A DNA stretch of 64,000 bases from Clostridium sp. AM34-11AC (GTDB taxonomy: Bacteria > Bacillota > Clostridia > Lachnospirales > Lachnospiraceae): the NCBI RefSeq assembly GCF_003435375.1, contig NZ_QWGL01000001.1:372001-436000 (forward strand). The letters are read 5' to 3'. Below the pieces are notes generated by a model. It did not search any database. It was not told where the DNA came from and worked only from the letters and a program-made list of their open reading frames with translations. Positions 25,237 to 33,917 of the stretch are shown in pieces. Both the position numbers and the translations under genes were made by a program. Each line of letters begins with the position of its first letter. Within the stretch, counting starts at the first letter, position 1.

Positions 25237-26562
25237 CTATCCCCGCTGCAAAATACTCCTCTCGTTCTCCCGCACTTTCCGTGCCAGCAGCGTATACTGT
25301 CTGATCTCTTCCTCTGTAAAATTTCCAAACTTCGCCTGATAGTAATCGTTCTCCGCCGCCTCAAGATCCGGGATCACAACTTCTGATGCCGGAAGAAGTT
25401 CCAGTCGGATCTTTCGTTCTGTTCCCCGCCTTCTCGGAAGCTCCGTTATCTCCACCATCTTTTTCGCGGACAGCCGCTGGACCGCCACCGCAAGGTCTCC
25501 GCGGCTAAGATCCATAAGATCCGCAAGATTCTTTCTGCTCAGCTCATGGCTTGCATCCTTCAGATATAAAAGCAGAGAAAGTTCCTCCATTGTCATATCA
25601 TGCTTCAATGCCGCCGACTCCAGATATCTCTCCAGAAGTTTCCGGTCCCGGTATTTATCCACAATGATCCCATCATCGGAGATCACCTCCTGCAGCGCAC
25701 TGCTCCGCTCCTCTCCGAGCTTCCGGTTTCCGGGGATCGATGCCGGGAAAACAAAGCCGTCCTTCGCTGCATCCACCAGAAAATGGTACACCTGAAGCCG
25801 GTTTTTCTCATAATCCTCTTCGTCCAACACATGCTTATAAAAGTTGTTGTAGTACTCAAACATCATAAGCTTCATCTTCACAGTCTTCGTGATGCTGATC
25901 TTCTGGTTCACCAGCGAACCTTTTGTCTTTACATAATAGTACACCGGTGTCCGCAGCGCATAGAATGTCTCTGCATAGCGGACATACTCCAGATTGAACA
26001 TGAAATCCTCACACCAGCTGATCTCCGCATCCATCCGGATCCCGAAGCGGTTTACGAGATCGCGCCGGTACAGCTTATTCCACAGCACTCCATAGTAATA
26101 ATCCGCCGGATTCTCCATCATAAACGACGCGAATTCCTCCCGGTCGATCACGCAGTCTGACTCGATGTCCCCTTTTCTGGATACCATATCCCCAACGACG
26201 CGGTAAAAATCGGAGATCACCATATCACAGCCATGTTCCTCTGCCGCCCGGACCATAAGCTTTGTCGCATCCGGCGTCAGCCAGTCATCACTGTCCACAA
26301 ACTGGAGATATGTTCCCTTTGCCCTTTCAATTCCCTGATTTCTCGTATCTGAAACCCCGGAATTTTCTTTGTGGATCACCACCACACGCTCATCCGTCTT
26401 CGCATACGCATCACAGATCGAGCCTGACATATCTCTGCTCCCATCATCTACGAGGATCAGTTCAAAATCTCTATATTCCTGTCCGAGAATACTGTCCACA
26501 CAGCGGTTCAGAAATTTTTCCGCATTGTAGACAGGAACAATTATACTGACGGTCGGTTTCAT
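25237..26562 (-). CDS. GT2 glycosyltransferase fused to a MarR-like winged-helix domain
   Basis: A 441-residue protein of two parts. Residues 1-240 are a GT-A family 2 glycosyltransferase: VSIIVPVYNAEKFLNRC, the nucleotide-binding VDDGS (38-42) and metal-binding DSDD (90-93), then WCEDFMF. From about 310 to 438 the sequence reads as a MarR-type winged helix: helix LSLLLYLKDASHELSRKNLADLMDLS, recognition helix GDLAVAVQRLSAKKMVEI, a basic wing RRRGTERKIRLE and a final helix FTEEEIRQYTLLARKVREN. There is no membrane segment. The glycan made is unknown. The fusion would allow DNA or protein binding linked to glycosyl transfer; no stop or frameshift separates the domains. Confidence 0.85.
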   Translation of the reverse strand: MKPTVSIIVPVYNAEKFLNRCVDSILGQEYRDFELILVDDGSRDMSGSICDAYAKTDERVVVIHKENSGVSDTRNQGIERAKGTYLQFVDSDDWLTPDATKLMVRAAEEHGCDMVISDFYRVVGDMVSRKGDIESDCVIDREEFASFMMENPADYYYGVLWNKLYRRDLVNRFGIRMDAEISWCEDFMFNLEYVRYAETFYALRTPVYYYVKTKGSLVNQKISITKTVKMKLMMFEYYNNFYKHVLDEEDYEKNRLQVYHFLVDAAKDGFVFPASIPGNRKLGEERSSALQEVISDDGIIVDKYRDRKLLERYLESAALKHDMTMEELSLLLYLKDASHELSRKNLADLMDLSRGDLAVAVQRLSAKKMVEITELPRRRGTERKIRLELLPASEVVIPDLEAAENDYYQAKFGNFTEEEIRQYTLLARKVRENERSILQRG

Positions 26563-26679
26563 TCTCCTCCTCCATTCTCTATAATAACCTGTTGGAATAT
26601 CTCCTATGAAATAAATTTACTATACGATCTATCATATCATATTTTTCTCACAATACGCGATTTATTTTTTTAAATTCTC

Positions 26680-26707
26680 TTGACTTTTGAAAATCTGTGA
26701 CTATAAT
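26680..26707 (+). promoter_or_regulatory. Promoter of the T-box leader
   Basis: TTGACT (26680-26685), 16 bases, perfect TATAAT (26702-26707). Transcription would start about 26713, just before the T-box stem I. Confidence 0.8.
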
Positions 26708-26712
26708 AAAGG

Positions 26713-27004
26713 GCAGTTTTAAATATTCCTTGCGATGATGGGAACGCTCTTAACGAAGGTCTTTCAGAGAGCAGCTGGCTGGTGAAAAGCTGCAGACACC
26801 GCGTTACAGACAATCCTCCCGGAGCTAACCACTGAAAGTGTTCCAAGTAGGCTGGTTCGGTTTACACCCGTTAACGTGTTGCCTGTTAATTTTTCATATT
26901 TGAAAAACGACGGGATCGAGAGGCTGTTTTTTGACAGCAATAAGAGTGGTACCGCAGAAGTTTCGCTTCTGTCTCTTAAAAATAAGAGACAGGAGTTTTT
27001 TTTT
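26713..27004 (+). ncRNA. T-box riboswitch leader
   Basis: Stem I begins with GGGAACGCT, which pairs with AGTGTTCC at about 26836-26843. Its distal part holds AGAGAGCAGCT, the GGCTGGTGAAA loop and AGCTGC. The T-box sequence AAGAGTGGTACCGC lies at 26942-26955, followed by a perfect terminator: CTGTCTCTTA/TAAGAGACAG with an AAAA loop and T9 (26969-27004). These are the standard parts of a tRNA-sensing transcription attenuator. I could not fix the specifier codon with confidence. The next gene, 297 bases on, encodes a TRAP substrate-binding protein. Confidence 0.92.
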
Positions 27005-27009
27005 GCCCC

Positions 27010-27145
27010 GAAAGTGTTGTCAGGCGGACAGACAGACCGCGTGCTTGCACGCAGAGCTGTCTGTACATCTGACAACCAAGCCAGCATGAGTAAGCAGGGC
27101 GAAAGCCCGGATTACGAATGCCGGCTGAGATTGCGGGAGCACGCA
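27010..27145 (+). other. Structured leader between the T-box terminator and dctP
   Basis: TTGTCAG...CTGACAA arms enclose GACAGACAG/CTGTCTGT and GTGC/GCAC stems, forming a branched hairpin at about 27018-27084. No gene is present. It may be part of the extended leader or an independent element. Confidence 0.45.
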
Positions 27146-27198
27146 GTGCGGAGCAATCTCCTTTCGCACACCGTGCGGAGCAATCTCCTTTCGCACAC
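27146..27198 (+). repeat. Tandem duplication of a 27-bp unit
   Basis: The 26-base block GTGCGGAGCAATCTCCTTTC plus GCACAC occurs at 27146-27171 and again at 27173-27198 with no mismatch. Each unit can fold GTGCG with CGCAC. A partly matching GGGAGCACGCA precedes them. It lies about 100 bases upstream of dctP. Confidence 0.8.
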
Positions 27199-27300
27199 TT
27201 TGCCAACACCACCATCAATTCCTTAGTTTCTTATCTGCGAGGGGCAGTTAAGATATATACTTATCATCAATCTATTCTTAAAAGACTTCAGGAGGTCATT

Positions 27301-28380
27301 ATGAAAAAAAGTGCAAAATTGTTATCCGCCGTTATGGCAGGCGCTATGGTTCTTTCCATGGCAGGCTGTGGCTCTTCCAGCAATTCCACAGAGACAACTG
27401 CTGCTTCCGCTGAGACAACAGCCGCTGCCGCTGATTCTTCCGCTGCTGAGAGCAAGGAAGCGACTTCAAACACAGACGCAACCGTAATAAAGCTTGGTAC
27501 GACCGTAAACGAGCAGGACAGTTTCCAGGTATGTGCTGAGAAATTCGCTGAGCTCGTAAAAGAGCGCACAAACGGCGCCTACGAGATCGAGATCCATCCG
27601 AACGGAGCTCTCGGCGACGAGCGCACCATGCTTGAGAGCATGCAGATGGGTACTCTTGATATGGGTATCATCACAAGCGGTCCGTTCGTAAACTTCTCCA
27701 GCGCTATGGGTGTTCTCGATATGCCGTTCCTGTTCGCAAACAACGAGGAAGCTTACAAAGTCCTCGACGGTGAGATCGGTAAAGAGCTCCTTGGAACACT
27801 TGAGGATGCTGACTTAAAGGGTCTCGCATACGCAGAGCGTGGTTTCCGTAACATCACAAACAGCAAGAAGCCGATCACAAACGCGGCTGACGTTGCAGGC
27901 TTAAAGCTCCGTGTCATGGAGAACGACGTTTACACAGCTACCTTCAAGGCTCTTGATGTAAACGCGGTTCCGATGGCATGGTCCGACGCTTTAACAGCTC
28001 TTCAGCAGGGCACCATCGATGGCGAGGAGAACCCGATCAACGTTATCTACTCCTACAAGCTCTGGGAGTCCCAGAAGTATGTAACCCTTGACCGTCATTC
28101 CTACTCCACAGCGATCATCACAATGAGCAACGACCTCTTCAAGTCCTTACCGGAAGATGTTCAGAGGATCTTCGAGGAATCCGCACAGGAAGCTGCTGAG
28201 TACGAGCGCCAGTGGGTTGCAGATCAGGAAGCTGACCAGCTCCAGGAGATCAAGGATCATGGTATGGAAGTCGTCGAGAACCCGGATGTAGACAGCTTCC
28301 GTGCAGCTGTTCAGAGCGTATATGACGCTTACCCGGATTACGCTGATTACATCAAAAGAATCCAGGACGCATTAAAGTAA
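27301..28380 (+). CDS. TRAP transporter substrate-binding lipoprotein (DctP family)
   Basis: A 359-residue lipoprotein with lipobox SMAGC (Cys23), an Ala/Thr/Ser linker to about 60 and a DctP domain. Family features: LGTTVNEQDSFQVCAEKFAELV, GALGDERTMLESMQMGTLDM, the carboxylate-binding Arg in GLKLRVMENDVY, and QQGTIDGEENPI. The family usually binds organic acids such as C4-dicarboxylates, sialic or uronic acids, or some amino acids. CAGGAGGTC precedes the ATG. It heads a DctP-DctQ-DctM set; the T-box leader upstream suggests control by an amino acid's uncharged tRNA. Confidence 0.93.
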   Translation: MKKSAKLLSAVMAGAMVLSMAGCGSSSNSTETTAASAETTAAAADSSAAESKEATSNTDATVIKLGTTVNEQDSFQVCAEKFAELVKERTNGAYEIEIHPNGALGDERTMLESMQMGTLDMGIITSGPFVNFSSAMGVLDMPFLFANNEEAYKVLDGEIGKELLGTLEDADLKGLAYAERGFRNITNSKKPITNAADVAGLKLRVMENDVYTATFKALDVNAVPMAWSDALTALQQGTIDGEENPINVIYSYKLWESQKYVTLDRHSYSTAIITMSNDLFKSLPEDVQRIFEESAQEAAEYERQWVADQEADQLQEIKDHGMEVVENPDVDSFRAAVQSVYDAYPDYADYIKRIQDALK

Positions 28381-28407
28381 TTTCGCAGCTGTTTGATTTT
28401 AAAGTTC

Positions 28408-28557
28408 GGTGCTAAAATCCGTTAACATTGCCCCGGCAATGGGATTTTTAAAGCAGGTTCTTCGGCTGCCCAGGGAAACCCGGGCAGCCGGAACTGTTAC
28501 CACTGATGTATTGTATGGAATTTTCAGTTCAGAAAATTCCTACTCGCGTACTGTAAA
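28408..28557 (+). repeat. Degenerate relative of MITE family A between dctP and dctQ
   Basis: The right half, from GTTACCACTGATGTATTG through the hairpin GGAATTTTC/GAAAATTCC to GTACTGTAAA, closely matches the right half of family A elements. The left half is different: GGTTC...GGCTGCCC pairs with GGGCAGCC..GAAC at about 28457-28494. No target duplication was found, so it is old or recombined. Its position could tune expression of the downstream permeases. Confidence 0.6.
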
Positions 28558-28616
28558 TCAGAACCGCTTTAGCACTTTCCATGTAATTGTTTCGGTTTTC
28601 AAAGGAGGAAACACCG

Positions 28617-29105
28617 TTGGCTTTCGTTAAGGGATTTCACAAACTCAGCGATATTCTGGACACCATCTGTTCCTACATCATCGTTGTCATGCTCGGCGCC
28701 ATGGTCGTTATCACCGGCGCACAGATCGTCTGCCGTATGGCATTCACCGCACTCTCCTGGAGTGAGGAAGCGACCCGTTACCTTTTAGTCTGGTCCTCAT
28801 TTTTAGGCGCAAGCTGTGTATACAAGCACAGCGGCCATATCTCCATCACATTCGTTCAGGATATGGTTCCGGCCGCATTAAGCAAAGTCTTAAAACTTCT
28901 CGTCCATGTGGTCTGCACAGTTCTTTTTGTTGTCGTGATCATCTATGGTATGAAATACTTCGGAAAACAGGGAAACCAGCTGTCTGCAGCGATGCGTCTT
29001 CCCATGAAATATATTTACCTCTGCATTCCGGTAGGATGCGGATTCATGCTCGTACACGCGGTTGACGCGGTTCTTGGACTTTTATTTGGAAAGGAGGAGG
29101 CATAA
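28617..29105 (+). CDS. TRAP transporter small permease (DctQ family)
   Basis: A 162-residue membrane protein with four hydrophobic segments (about 16-38, 50-67, 89-112, 130-152). SEEATRYLLVWSSFLGASCVYKHSGHI is the typical DctQ signature. The start is a TTG with a strong AAAGGAGGAAACACCG site; a second TTG 30 bases upstream lacks one. The dctM gene begins 1 base after the stop. It forms the membrane complex with DctM. A degenerate repeat separates it from dctP by 236 bases. Confidence 0.9.
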   Translation: MAFVKGFHKLSDILDTICSYIIVVMLGAMVVITGAQIVCRMAFTALSWSEEATRYLLVWSSFLGASCVYKHSGHISITFVQDMVPAALSKVLKLLVHVVCTVLFVVVIIYGMKYFGKQGNQLSAAMRLPMKYIYLCIPVGCGFMLVHAVDAVLGLLFGKEEA

Positions 29106-29106
29106 C

Positions 29107-30366
29107 ATGGCAGCATTATTATTCATTTCCTTTATCGTTCTGCTTCTGATCGGCGTTCCGGTCGCATTCGCGATCGCGGCGGCAGCTCTCCTCGTCCTCT
29201 TAAAAGGCGATGTAAAGCTCCTGATCCTCGTGCAGCGTATGTTCGCCAGCACCGACTCTTTCTCCCTGATCGCAGTCCCCTTCTTTATCTTTGCCGGCGA
29301 CCTTCTCGCAAAGGGAAAAGTTTCCAAGGTGCTCGTTGAGTTCGCCGAGTCCTTACTTGGTATGTTAAAGGGTGGTCTTTCCATCGTATCCGTCCTCGCA
29401 GGCATGTTCTTCGCGGCGATCTCTGGTTCCGGTGCCGCCACAACAGCCGCTGTCGGTGCAACACTGATCCCGGAGTTAAAGAAACGTGGATACCGTGAAG
29501 ATTCCGCCGCTGCCCTGATCGCAGCTGCCGGAACCATCGGTGTCGTTATCCCGCCGTCCGTTCCGATGGTATTATACGCCGTTATCTCTGAGGACAGCGT
29601 AAACACACTTTTCAAAAACGGATTTATCCCGGGAATTTTAATGGGCGTGATCCTCGTTGCGATCTCCCTCTATCAGGCGCGCAAGTTCAACTACCCGAAG
29701 GGAAAAGCGTTCTCTGTCGGAAACGTGCTCCACACCTTCAAGGAAGCGATCTGGGGAATCTTAATGCCGCTGATCATCCTCGGCGGAATCTTCTCCGGTT
29801 ACTTCACACCGTCTGAGGCGGCTGCCGTAGCGGTTATCTACGCGATCTTCGTCTCCTTCTTTATCTACCGCGACCTTGATTTCAAGGGTCTCGTTGAGAT
29901 CATGAAGGGAAGTGCAAAGACATCCGCTGTTATCATGATCATCATCGCATGCAGCGGTCCGTTTGGCTGGGTTCTCGCAAACTACAAGATCCCGGAAGCC
30001 ATCGCAAGCGGAGTATTGGGAATCTCCACAAACAAGTATGTGATCATGTTCCTGATTTCCCTGATCATCCTGCTCGCAGGAGTCTTCATGGAGACCTCCT
30101 CCGCGATCATCATTCTTTCCCCGGTGTTCCTGCCGCTTGTCAAGGCCATGGGCATCAGCACCGTACATTTTGGAATCCTCTTCGTAGTTGGTATCGCCAT
30201 CGGTATGATCACACCGCCGGTTGCCATCAACCTGTTCGTTGCTTCCGGTATCACGGGACTTCCGATCGAGCGGATCTCCAAATCTGTTATCCCGTACCTG
30301 ATCGGACTGATCATCGTATTCTTTATGATCGTATATGTTCCGCTTCTGATCCCGGGACTTATGTAA
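29107..30366 (+). CDS. TRAP transporter large permease (DctM family)
   Basis: A 419-residue polytopic protein (12 or so membrane segments) of the DctM family, the Na+-coupled transport subunit. Motifs: GVPVAFAIAAAALLVLL, ISGSGAATTAAVGATLIPELKKRGY and GMITPPVAINLFVASGITG. I start at the ATG with AAAGGAGGAGG upstream; 15 codons upstream of it overlap dctQ. A clear terminator follows, so the operon ends here. Confidence 0.94.
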   Translation: MAALLFISFIVLLLIGVPVAFAIAAAALLVLLKGDVKLLILVQRMFASTDSFSLIAVPFFIFAGDLLAKGKVSKVLVEFAESLLGMLKGGLSIVSVLAGMFFAAISGSGAATTAAVGATLIPELKKRGYREDSAAALIAAAGTIGVVIPPSVPMVLYAVISEDSVNTLFKNGFIPGILMGVILVAISLYQARKFNYPKGKAFSVGNVLHTFKEAIWGILMPLIILGGIFSGYFTPSEAAAVAVIYAIFVSFFIYRDLDFKGLVEIMKGSAKTSAVIMIIIACSGPFGWVLANYKIPEAIASGVLGISTNKYVIMFLISLIILLAGVFMETSSAIIILSPVFLPLVKAMGISTVHFGILFVVGIAIGMITPPVAINLFVASGITGLPIERISKSVIPYLIGLIIVFFMIVYVPLLIPGLM

Positions 30367-30392
30367 TCGTATAAGAAATCATAAAAATCTAC

Positions 30393-30437
30393 GACCTCCA
30401 GTTCCGGAATCATACCGGTTTCTGGAGGTCTTTTTTA
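30393..30437 (+). terminator. Terminator of the TRAP operon
   Basis: GACCTCCAG and CTGGAGGTC (9 bp) with an inner CCGG/CCGG pair, followed by T6. Confidence 0.85.
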
Positions 30438-30503
30438 TCATTCTGCTCAACTCAAATGCAGCGCGACACCGGTTCCTGCATACACTTCGTCGATTCTAAT
30501 TCG

Positions 30504-30542
30504 CAAAAAAGTCCGCCAAACCTTTCGATTCGGCGGACTTTC
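30504..30542 (-). terminator. Terminator of spoVG
   Basis: On the minus strand AGTCCGCC and GGCGGACT flank a 14-base loop and are followed by TTTTTTG. It lies about 90 bases past the spoVG stop. Confidence 0.82.
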
Positions 30543-30631
30543 TATTTCCCCATTCACAAGCCGCTCTCTGCGGCTATATTTTTTTGCAGGACCTGCGTCA
30601 GGAAATCACTCCGGACAAGTTTCCCGGAGAA

Positions 30632-30907
30632 CTAAACTGCCTGCGCTTCCTCCAGTGTGGTTGTCTCGTACTTGTCGAGGATCACTCTCTGGATCATGTC
30701 CCGTGTTCCGGAATTGATCGGATGGGCGATATCGCGGTATTCGCCGTCAGCAGCTTTTCTGCTCGGCATCGCGATAAACAGGCCTTTCTCCCCTTCAATG
30801 ACCTTGATATCGTGGATCACAAACTCGTTGTCCAGTGTGATGGACACGATCGCCTTCATCTTTCCCTCTTTCTCAATTCTTCTCACACGTACATCTGTTA
30901 CCTGCAT
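30632..30907 (-). CDS. spoVG: SpoVG regulator
   Basis: A 91-residue SpoVG protein, a small nucleic-acid-binding regulator linked to sporulation septum formation and to envelope genes in Firmicutes. Sequence hallmarks are [37 protein letters not shown] and [24 protein letters not shown] site precedes the ATG. It stands upstream of no other leftward gene and has its own terminator. The gene supports a spore-forming host, although SpoVG also occurs in non-sporulating Firmicutes. Confidence 0.96.
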   Translation of the reverse strand: MQVTDVRVRRIEKEGKMKAIVSITLDNEFVIHDIKVIEGEKGLFIAMPSRKAADGEYRDIAHPINSGTRDMIQRVILDKYETTTLEEAQAV

Positions 30908-31035
30908 AATAACCTCCCCCATCTGCGCTCCCCGCAGATTTTATGTAATCACTGGCCAGTCAATATTTGAATGCCTGTCTTTCTGCCTTTGCCGCACCGT
31001 CCGGAATATCCCGTCTCCGAACTGCGGCACCCTTT

Positions 31036-32157
31036 TTACAGGGTATATCTCTCGTTCTTCTCAATCACGATCTTCACATCGTCCGGCTTTCCGATATACG
31101 TCGTATTCGCGCGGATCGTATCACGGCTCTCAACGATGCAGTTCTCAATAACGGTATTATCCCCAATATACACGTCATTTAAGATGATCGAATTCTTGAT
31201 GATACAATTGTTTCCGATATAGACCTTCTTAAACAGAACTGAATTCTCTACCGTTCCGTTTAAGATACAGCCGCTGGATACCAGGCTGTTCTTCACAACT
31301 GCGCCCGGATTGTATTTTGCAGGCGGAAGATCATCCACCTTGGAGTAGATATCCGGATACTCTTTGAAGAAGTAATTGCGGACTTCCGGTTTTAAGAAGT
31401 CCATATTTGTCTGGTAGTAAGCATCGACAGAAGCGATGTTGCTCCAGTATGTATTTAACTTGTACGCATAGATCCGCTTGATACCTTTGTAGCGCACCAG
31501 GATGTCCTGTACGAAGTCATACCTGTCCTCGTTCGCGCAGCGCTCGATAAGTTCGATGAGCTGACGGCGGCGGACAACATAGATACCACAGGAGATCGTA
31601 TGGGAATCAGCCACCATTGGCTTCTCCTCAAACTCAACGATCCGTCCGTCCGCGTTCGTCTTCACCATACCGAAGCGGGTCACATCCACATCGCCCGGCA
31701 TGTCCTTGCAGACAACCGTGATATCGGCTTTCTTTTCGATATGATATTCCAGGACCTTATTGTAGTCCAGCTTATAGATACCGTCTCCGGCAGCGATCAC
31801 TGCATATGGTTCGTGGCTTCTCTTTAAGAAATCCAGATTCTGGTAGAGCGCGTCTGCTGTTCCGCGGTACCAGTCGCTGTGCTCCGCCGTGATCGTCGGA
31901 GTGAATACATACATTCCGCCCTGTTTTCTTCCGAAATCCCACCATTTGGAAGAGCTTAAATGTTCATTTAAGGAGCGGGAATTATACTGTGTCAGTACGG
32001 CAACGCTCTGGATATGAGAGTTGCTCATATTGCTTAACGCAAAATCCACGCTTCGGAAACTGCCCGCGATCGGCATCGCCGCGATCGCTCTCTTATTGGA
32101 AAGTTCGCGCATCCGCTTGCTGTTTCCGCCTGCTAAAACAATACCGATTGCTCTCAT
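31036..32157 (-). CDS. glgD: Glucose-1-phosphate adenylyltransferase subunit GlgD
   Basis: A 373-residue nucleotidyltransferase-like protein with left-handed beta-helix C-terminus. It keeps the overall ADP-glucose pyrophosphorylase fold ([26 protein letters not shown]) but has altered catalytic positions compared with GlgC, as expected for the regulatory GlgD of Firmicutes, which forms the active enzyme with GlgC. The start overlaps the glgC stop by 4 bases. Together they supply ADP-glucose for glycogen synthesis. Confidence 0.95.
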   Translation of the reverse strand: MRAIGIVLAGGNSKRMRELSNKRAIAAMPIAGSFRSVDFALSNMSNSHIQSVAVLTQYNSRSLNEHLSSSKWWDFGRKQGGMYVFTPTITAEHSDWYRGTADALYQNLDFLKRSHEPYAVIAAGDGIYKLDYNKVLEYHIEKKADITVVCKDMPGDVDVTRFGMVKTNADGRIVEFEEKPMVADSHTISCGIYVVRRRQLIELIERCANEDRYDFVQDILVRYKGIKRIYAYKLNTYWSNIASVDAYYQTNMDFLKPEVRNYFFKEYPDIYSKVDDLPPAKYNPGAVVKNSLVSSGCILNGTVENSVLFKKVYIGNNCIIKNSIILNDVYIGDNTVIENCIVESRDTIRANTTYIGKPDDVKIVIEKNERYTL

Positions 32158-33428
32158 ACGATTCCACCTGCCTTTATAATGTAGCCGCCACTCTCAAGCT
32201 CGCCATTCGGATAATCTTCCGCAGCCGTCGCGCCTGAAATTGCTGTATTCTTGCCGATCTTTACGTTCTCCGGGATCACGGAGTGTTCGCCGATCGTCAC
32301 AAGATCAAACTGGTATACTTTCTGGTCATATTTGCTCTGCGCATATTCACCGACACCAAGATGTGCCCCGGCGCCGACCTTTACGTCCTCGGCCACGATC
32401 GCCTTTTCTACCACCGCGCCTTCACCGATCACGCTGTCCTGCATGATGATGGAGTCTTTGACTACAGCGCCTTTCTCGATCGTTACGCCGGATCCGATCA
32501 CAGAGTTCGTTACCTCTCCGTAGATCTCGGAACCTTCGCCGATGATACACTTTGTGATCTTCGCGTCCGCGGAAATATACTGCGGCGGGATCCGGTCACT
32601 CTTTGTATAGATCTTCCAGTATTCCTCATACAGGTTGAATTCCGGGATAATGTCGATGAGCTCCATATTTGCTTCCCAGTAGGAGCCGAGAGTTCCGACA
32701 TCTTTCCAGTAACCGTTGTACTCATATGCAAAGATCCGTTTGCCCTGCTCGAAGCAATACGGGATCACATGTTTTCCGAAATCACAGCCCGGCTCCTCGG
32801 AAAGCTTGATGAGCGCTTCCTTCAGTGCCTTCCAGCTGAAGATGTAGATACCCATGGAAGCGAGGTTGCTTCTCGGGTTCGCCGGTTTTTCCTCAAATTC
32901 CGTGATCTTATTGTTGTCATCCGTGATCAGGATTCCGAAACGGCTTGCTTCCTCGATCGGTACCGGCATAGCGGCAATCGTGACATCCGCATTATTCGCT
33001 TTGTGATATTCCAGCATGACCTCATAATCCATTTTGTAGATATGGTCGCCGGAAAGGATCAGAACGTATTCCGGATTGTAGGACTCCATGTACTCCAGAT
33101 TCTGGTAGATCGCATTTGCGGTTCCTGTATACCAGTCGCTGCCTTTACTTCTCTCGTAAGGCGGAAGAACCGTAACGCCGCCGACGTTGCGGTCTAAATC
33201 CCACGGAATACCAATTCCAATGTGCGCGTTTAAACGTAAGGGCTGGTACTGGGTCAATACTCCCACCGTATCAACACCAGAGTTGATGCAGTTGCTGAGC
33301 GGGAAATCAATAATTCTGTACTTTCCGCCGAAGGAGACGGCCGGTTTTGCCACTTTCTGTGTTAACACACCGAGACGGCTTCCCTGTCCTCCTGCCAACA
33401 GCATCGCTATCATCTCTTTTTTTACCAT
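32154..33428 (-). CDS. glgC: Glucose-1-phosphate adenylyltransferase catalytic subunit
   Basis: A 424-residue enzyme making ADP-glucose from glucose-1-phosphate and ATP, the committed step to glycogen. Motifs: [38 protein letters not shown], the catalytic Asp in [18 protein letters not shown] and a hexapeptide-repeat C-terminus. GAGGTGAT precedes the ATG; 33 upstream codons run into the promoter and are ignored. It is first in a glgC-glgD operon with 4-base overlap. No glycogen synthase or branching enzyme is present nearby. Confidence 0.96.
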   Translation of the reverse strand: MVKKEMIAMLLAGGQGSRLGVLTQKVAKPAVSFGGKYRIIDFPLSNCINSGVDTVGVLTQYQPLRLNAHIGIGIPWDLDRNVGGVTVLPPYERSKGSDWYTGTANAIYQNLEYMESYNPEYVLILSGDHIYKMDYEVMLEYHKANNADVTIAAMPVPIEEASRFGILITDDNNKITEFEEKPANPRSNLASMGIYIFSWKALKEALIKLSEEPGCDFGKHVIPYCFEQGKRIFAYEYNGYWKDVGTLGSYWEANMELIDIIPEFNLYEEYWKIYTKSDRIPPQYISADAKITKCIIGEGSEIYGEVTNSVIGSGVTIEKGAVVKDSIIMQDSVIGEGAVVEKAIVAEDVKVGAGAHLGVGEYAQSKYDQKVYQFDLVTIGEHSVIPENVKIGKNTAISGATAAEDYPNGELESGGYIIKAGGIV

Positions 33429-33486
33429 GATATCACCTCTTGCTGCTCTTTTTGTCCCATACACTAGTTTCTTAGATGGTGACTCT

Positions 33487-33515
33487 ATTATAACATACTT
33501 TTTAGAAGATGTGAA
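33487..33515 (-). promoter_or_regulatory. Promoter of glgCD
   Basis: TTCACA (33510-33515), 17 bases and perfect TATAAT (33487-33492), about 60 bases upstream of the glgC start. Confidence 0.75.
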
Positions 33516-33660
33516 CAAACTTTTCATCCTTTCAATCCCAATTTTGTGTATATTCTGACATTTTTTTCTTTTTGTATGATACGCAATACAATACCTATGT
33601 TCCTGATTGGTTACATAAGTACCAAAAATGCTGATTCGAAATTGTATAAACCTATTAATA

Positions 33661-33793
33661 GTTACTGTTCACGCCTTGCGCAAACAGTAACTGATTTTGC
33701 CGATGCTTCGCATTCCGAATCGGCAAAATCCACTGCCACCACTGTATTGTACGGAATTTTCAGTTCAGAAAATTCCTACCCCTGTACAGCAAC
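33661..33793. mobile_element. MITE-like element, family A copy 2 (133 bp)
   Basis: Same length and orientation as the copy at 11781-11913, with four base changes, one of which spoils the right end (GCAAC instead of GTAAC). The flanks are TATTAATA on both sides (33653-33660 and 33794-33801), a perfect 8-bp target duplication. It lies in the divergent space between glgC and the YfcC-type gene; the remaining bases of that space are AT-rich promoter-like sequence without a gene. Confidence 0.88.
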
Positions 33794-33917
33794 TATTAAT
33801 ATGTAGGATTAAAGGAAAAGAGTAATGACGTATCACAGAATTTATGTTAATATAGTAGATACACTACCTGTGCGGGAGATTTCACAGGCAGAGAATACAA
33901 TTATGGGGGGATAAGCC

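Noticed and set aside
26713..27004. Assigning an amino acid to the T-box from a specifier codon
   Set aside because: Several alternative pairings of stem I gave different codons (for example AAC, ACC or GTG) and I could not choose by hand.
27146..27198. CRISPR-like array
   Set aside because: Only two 26-base units separated by one base; this is a tandem duplication, with no spacers or cas genes.
32283..33197. 304-residue plus-strand frame opposite glgC
   Set aside because: Shadow of glgC; no independent signals.
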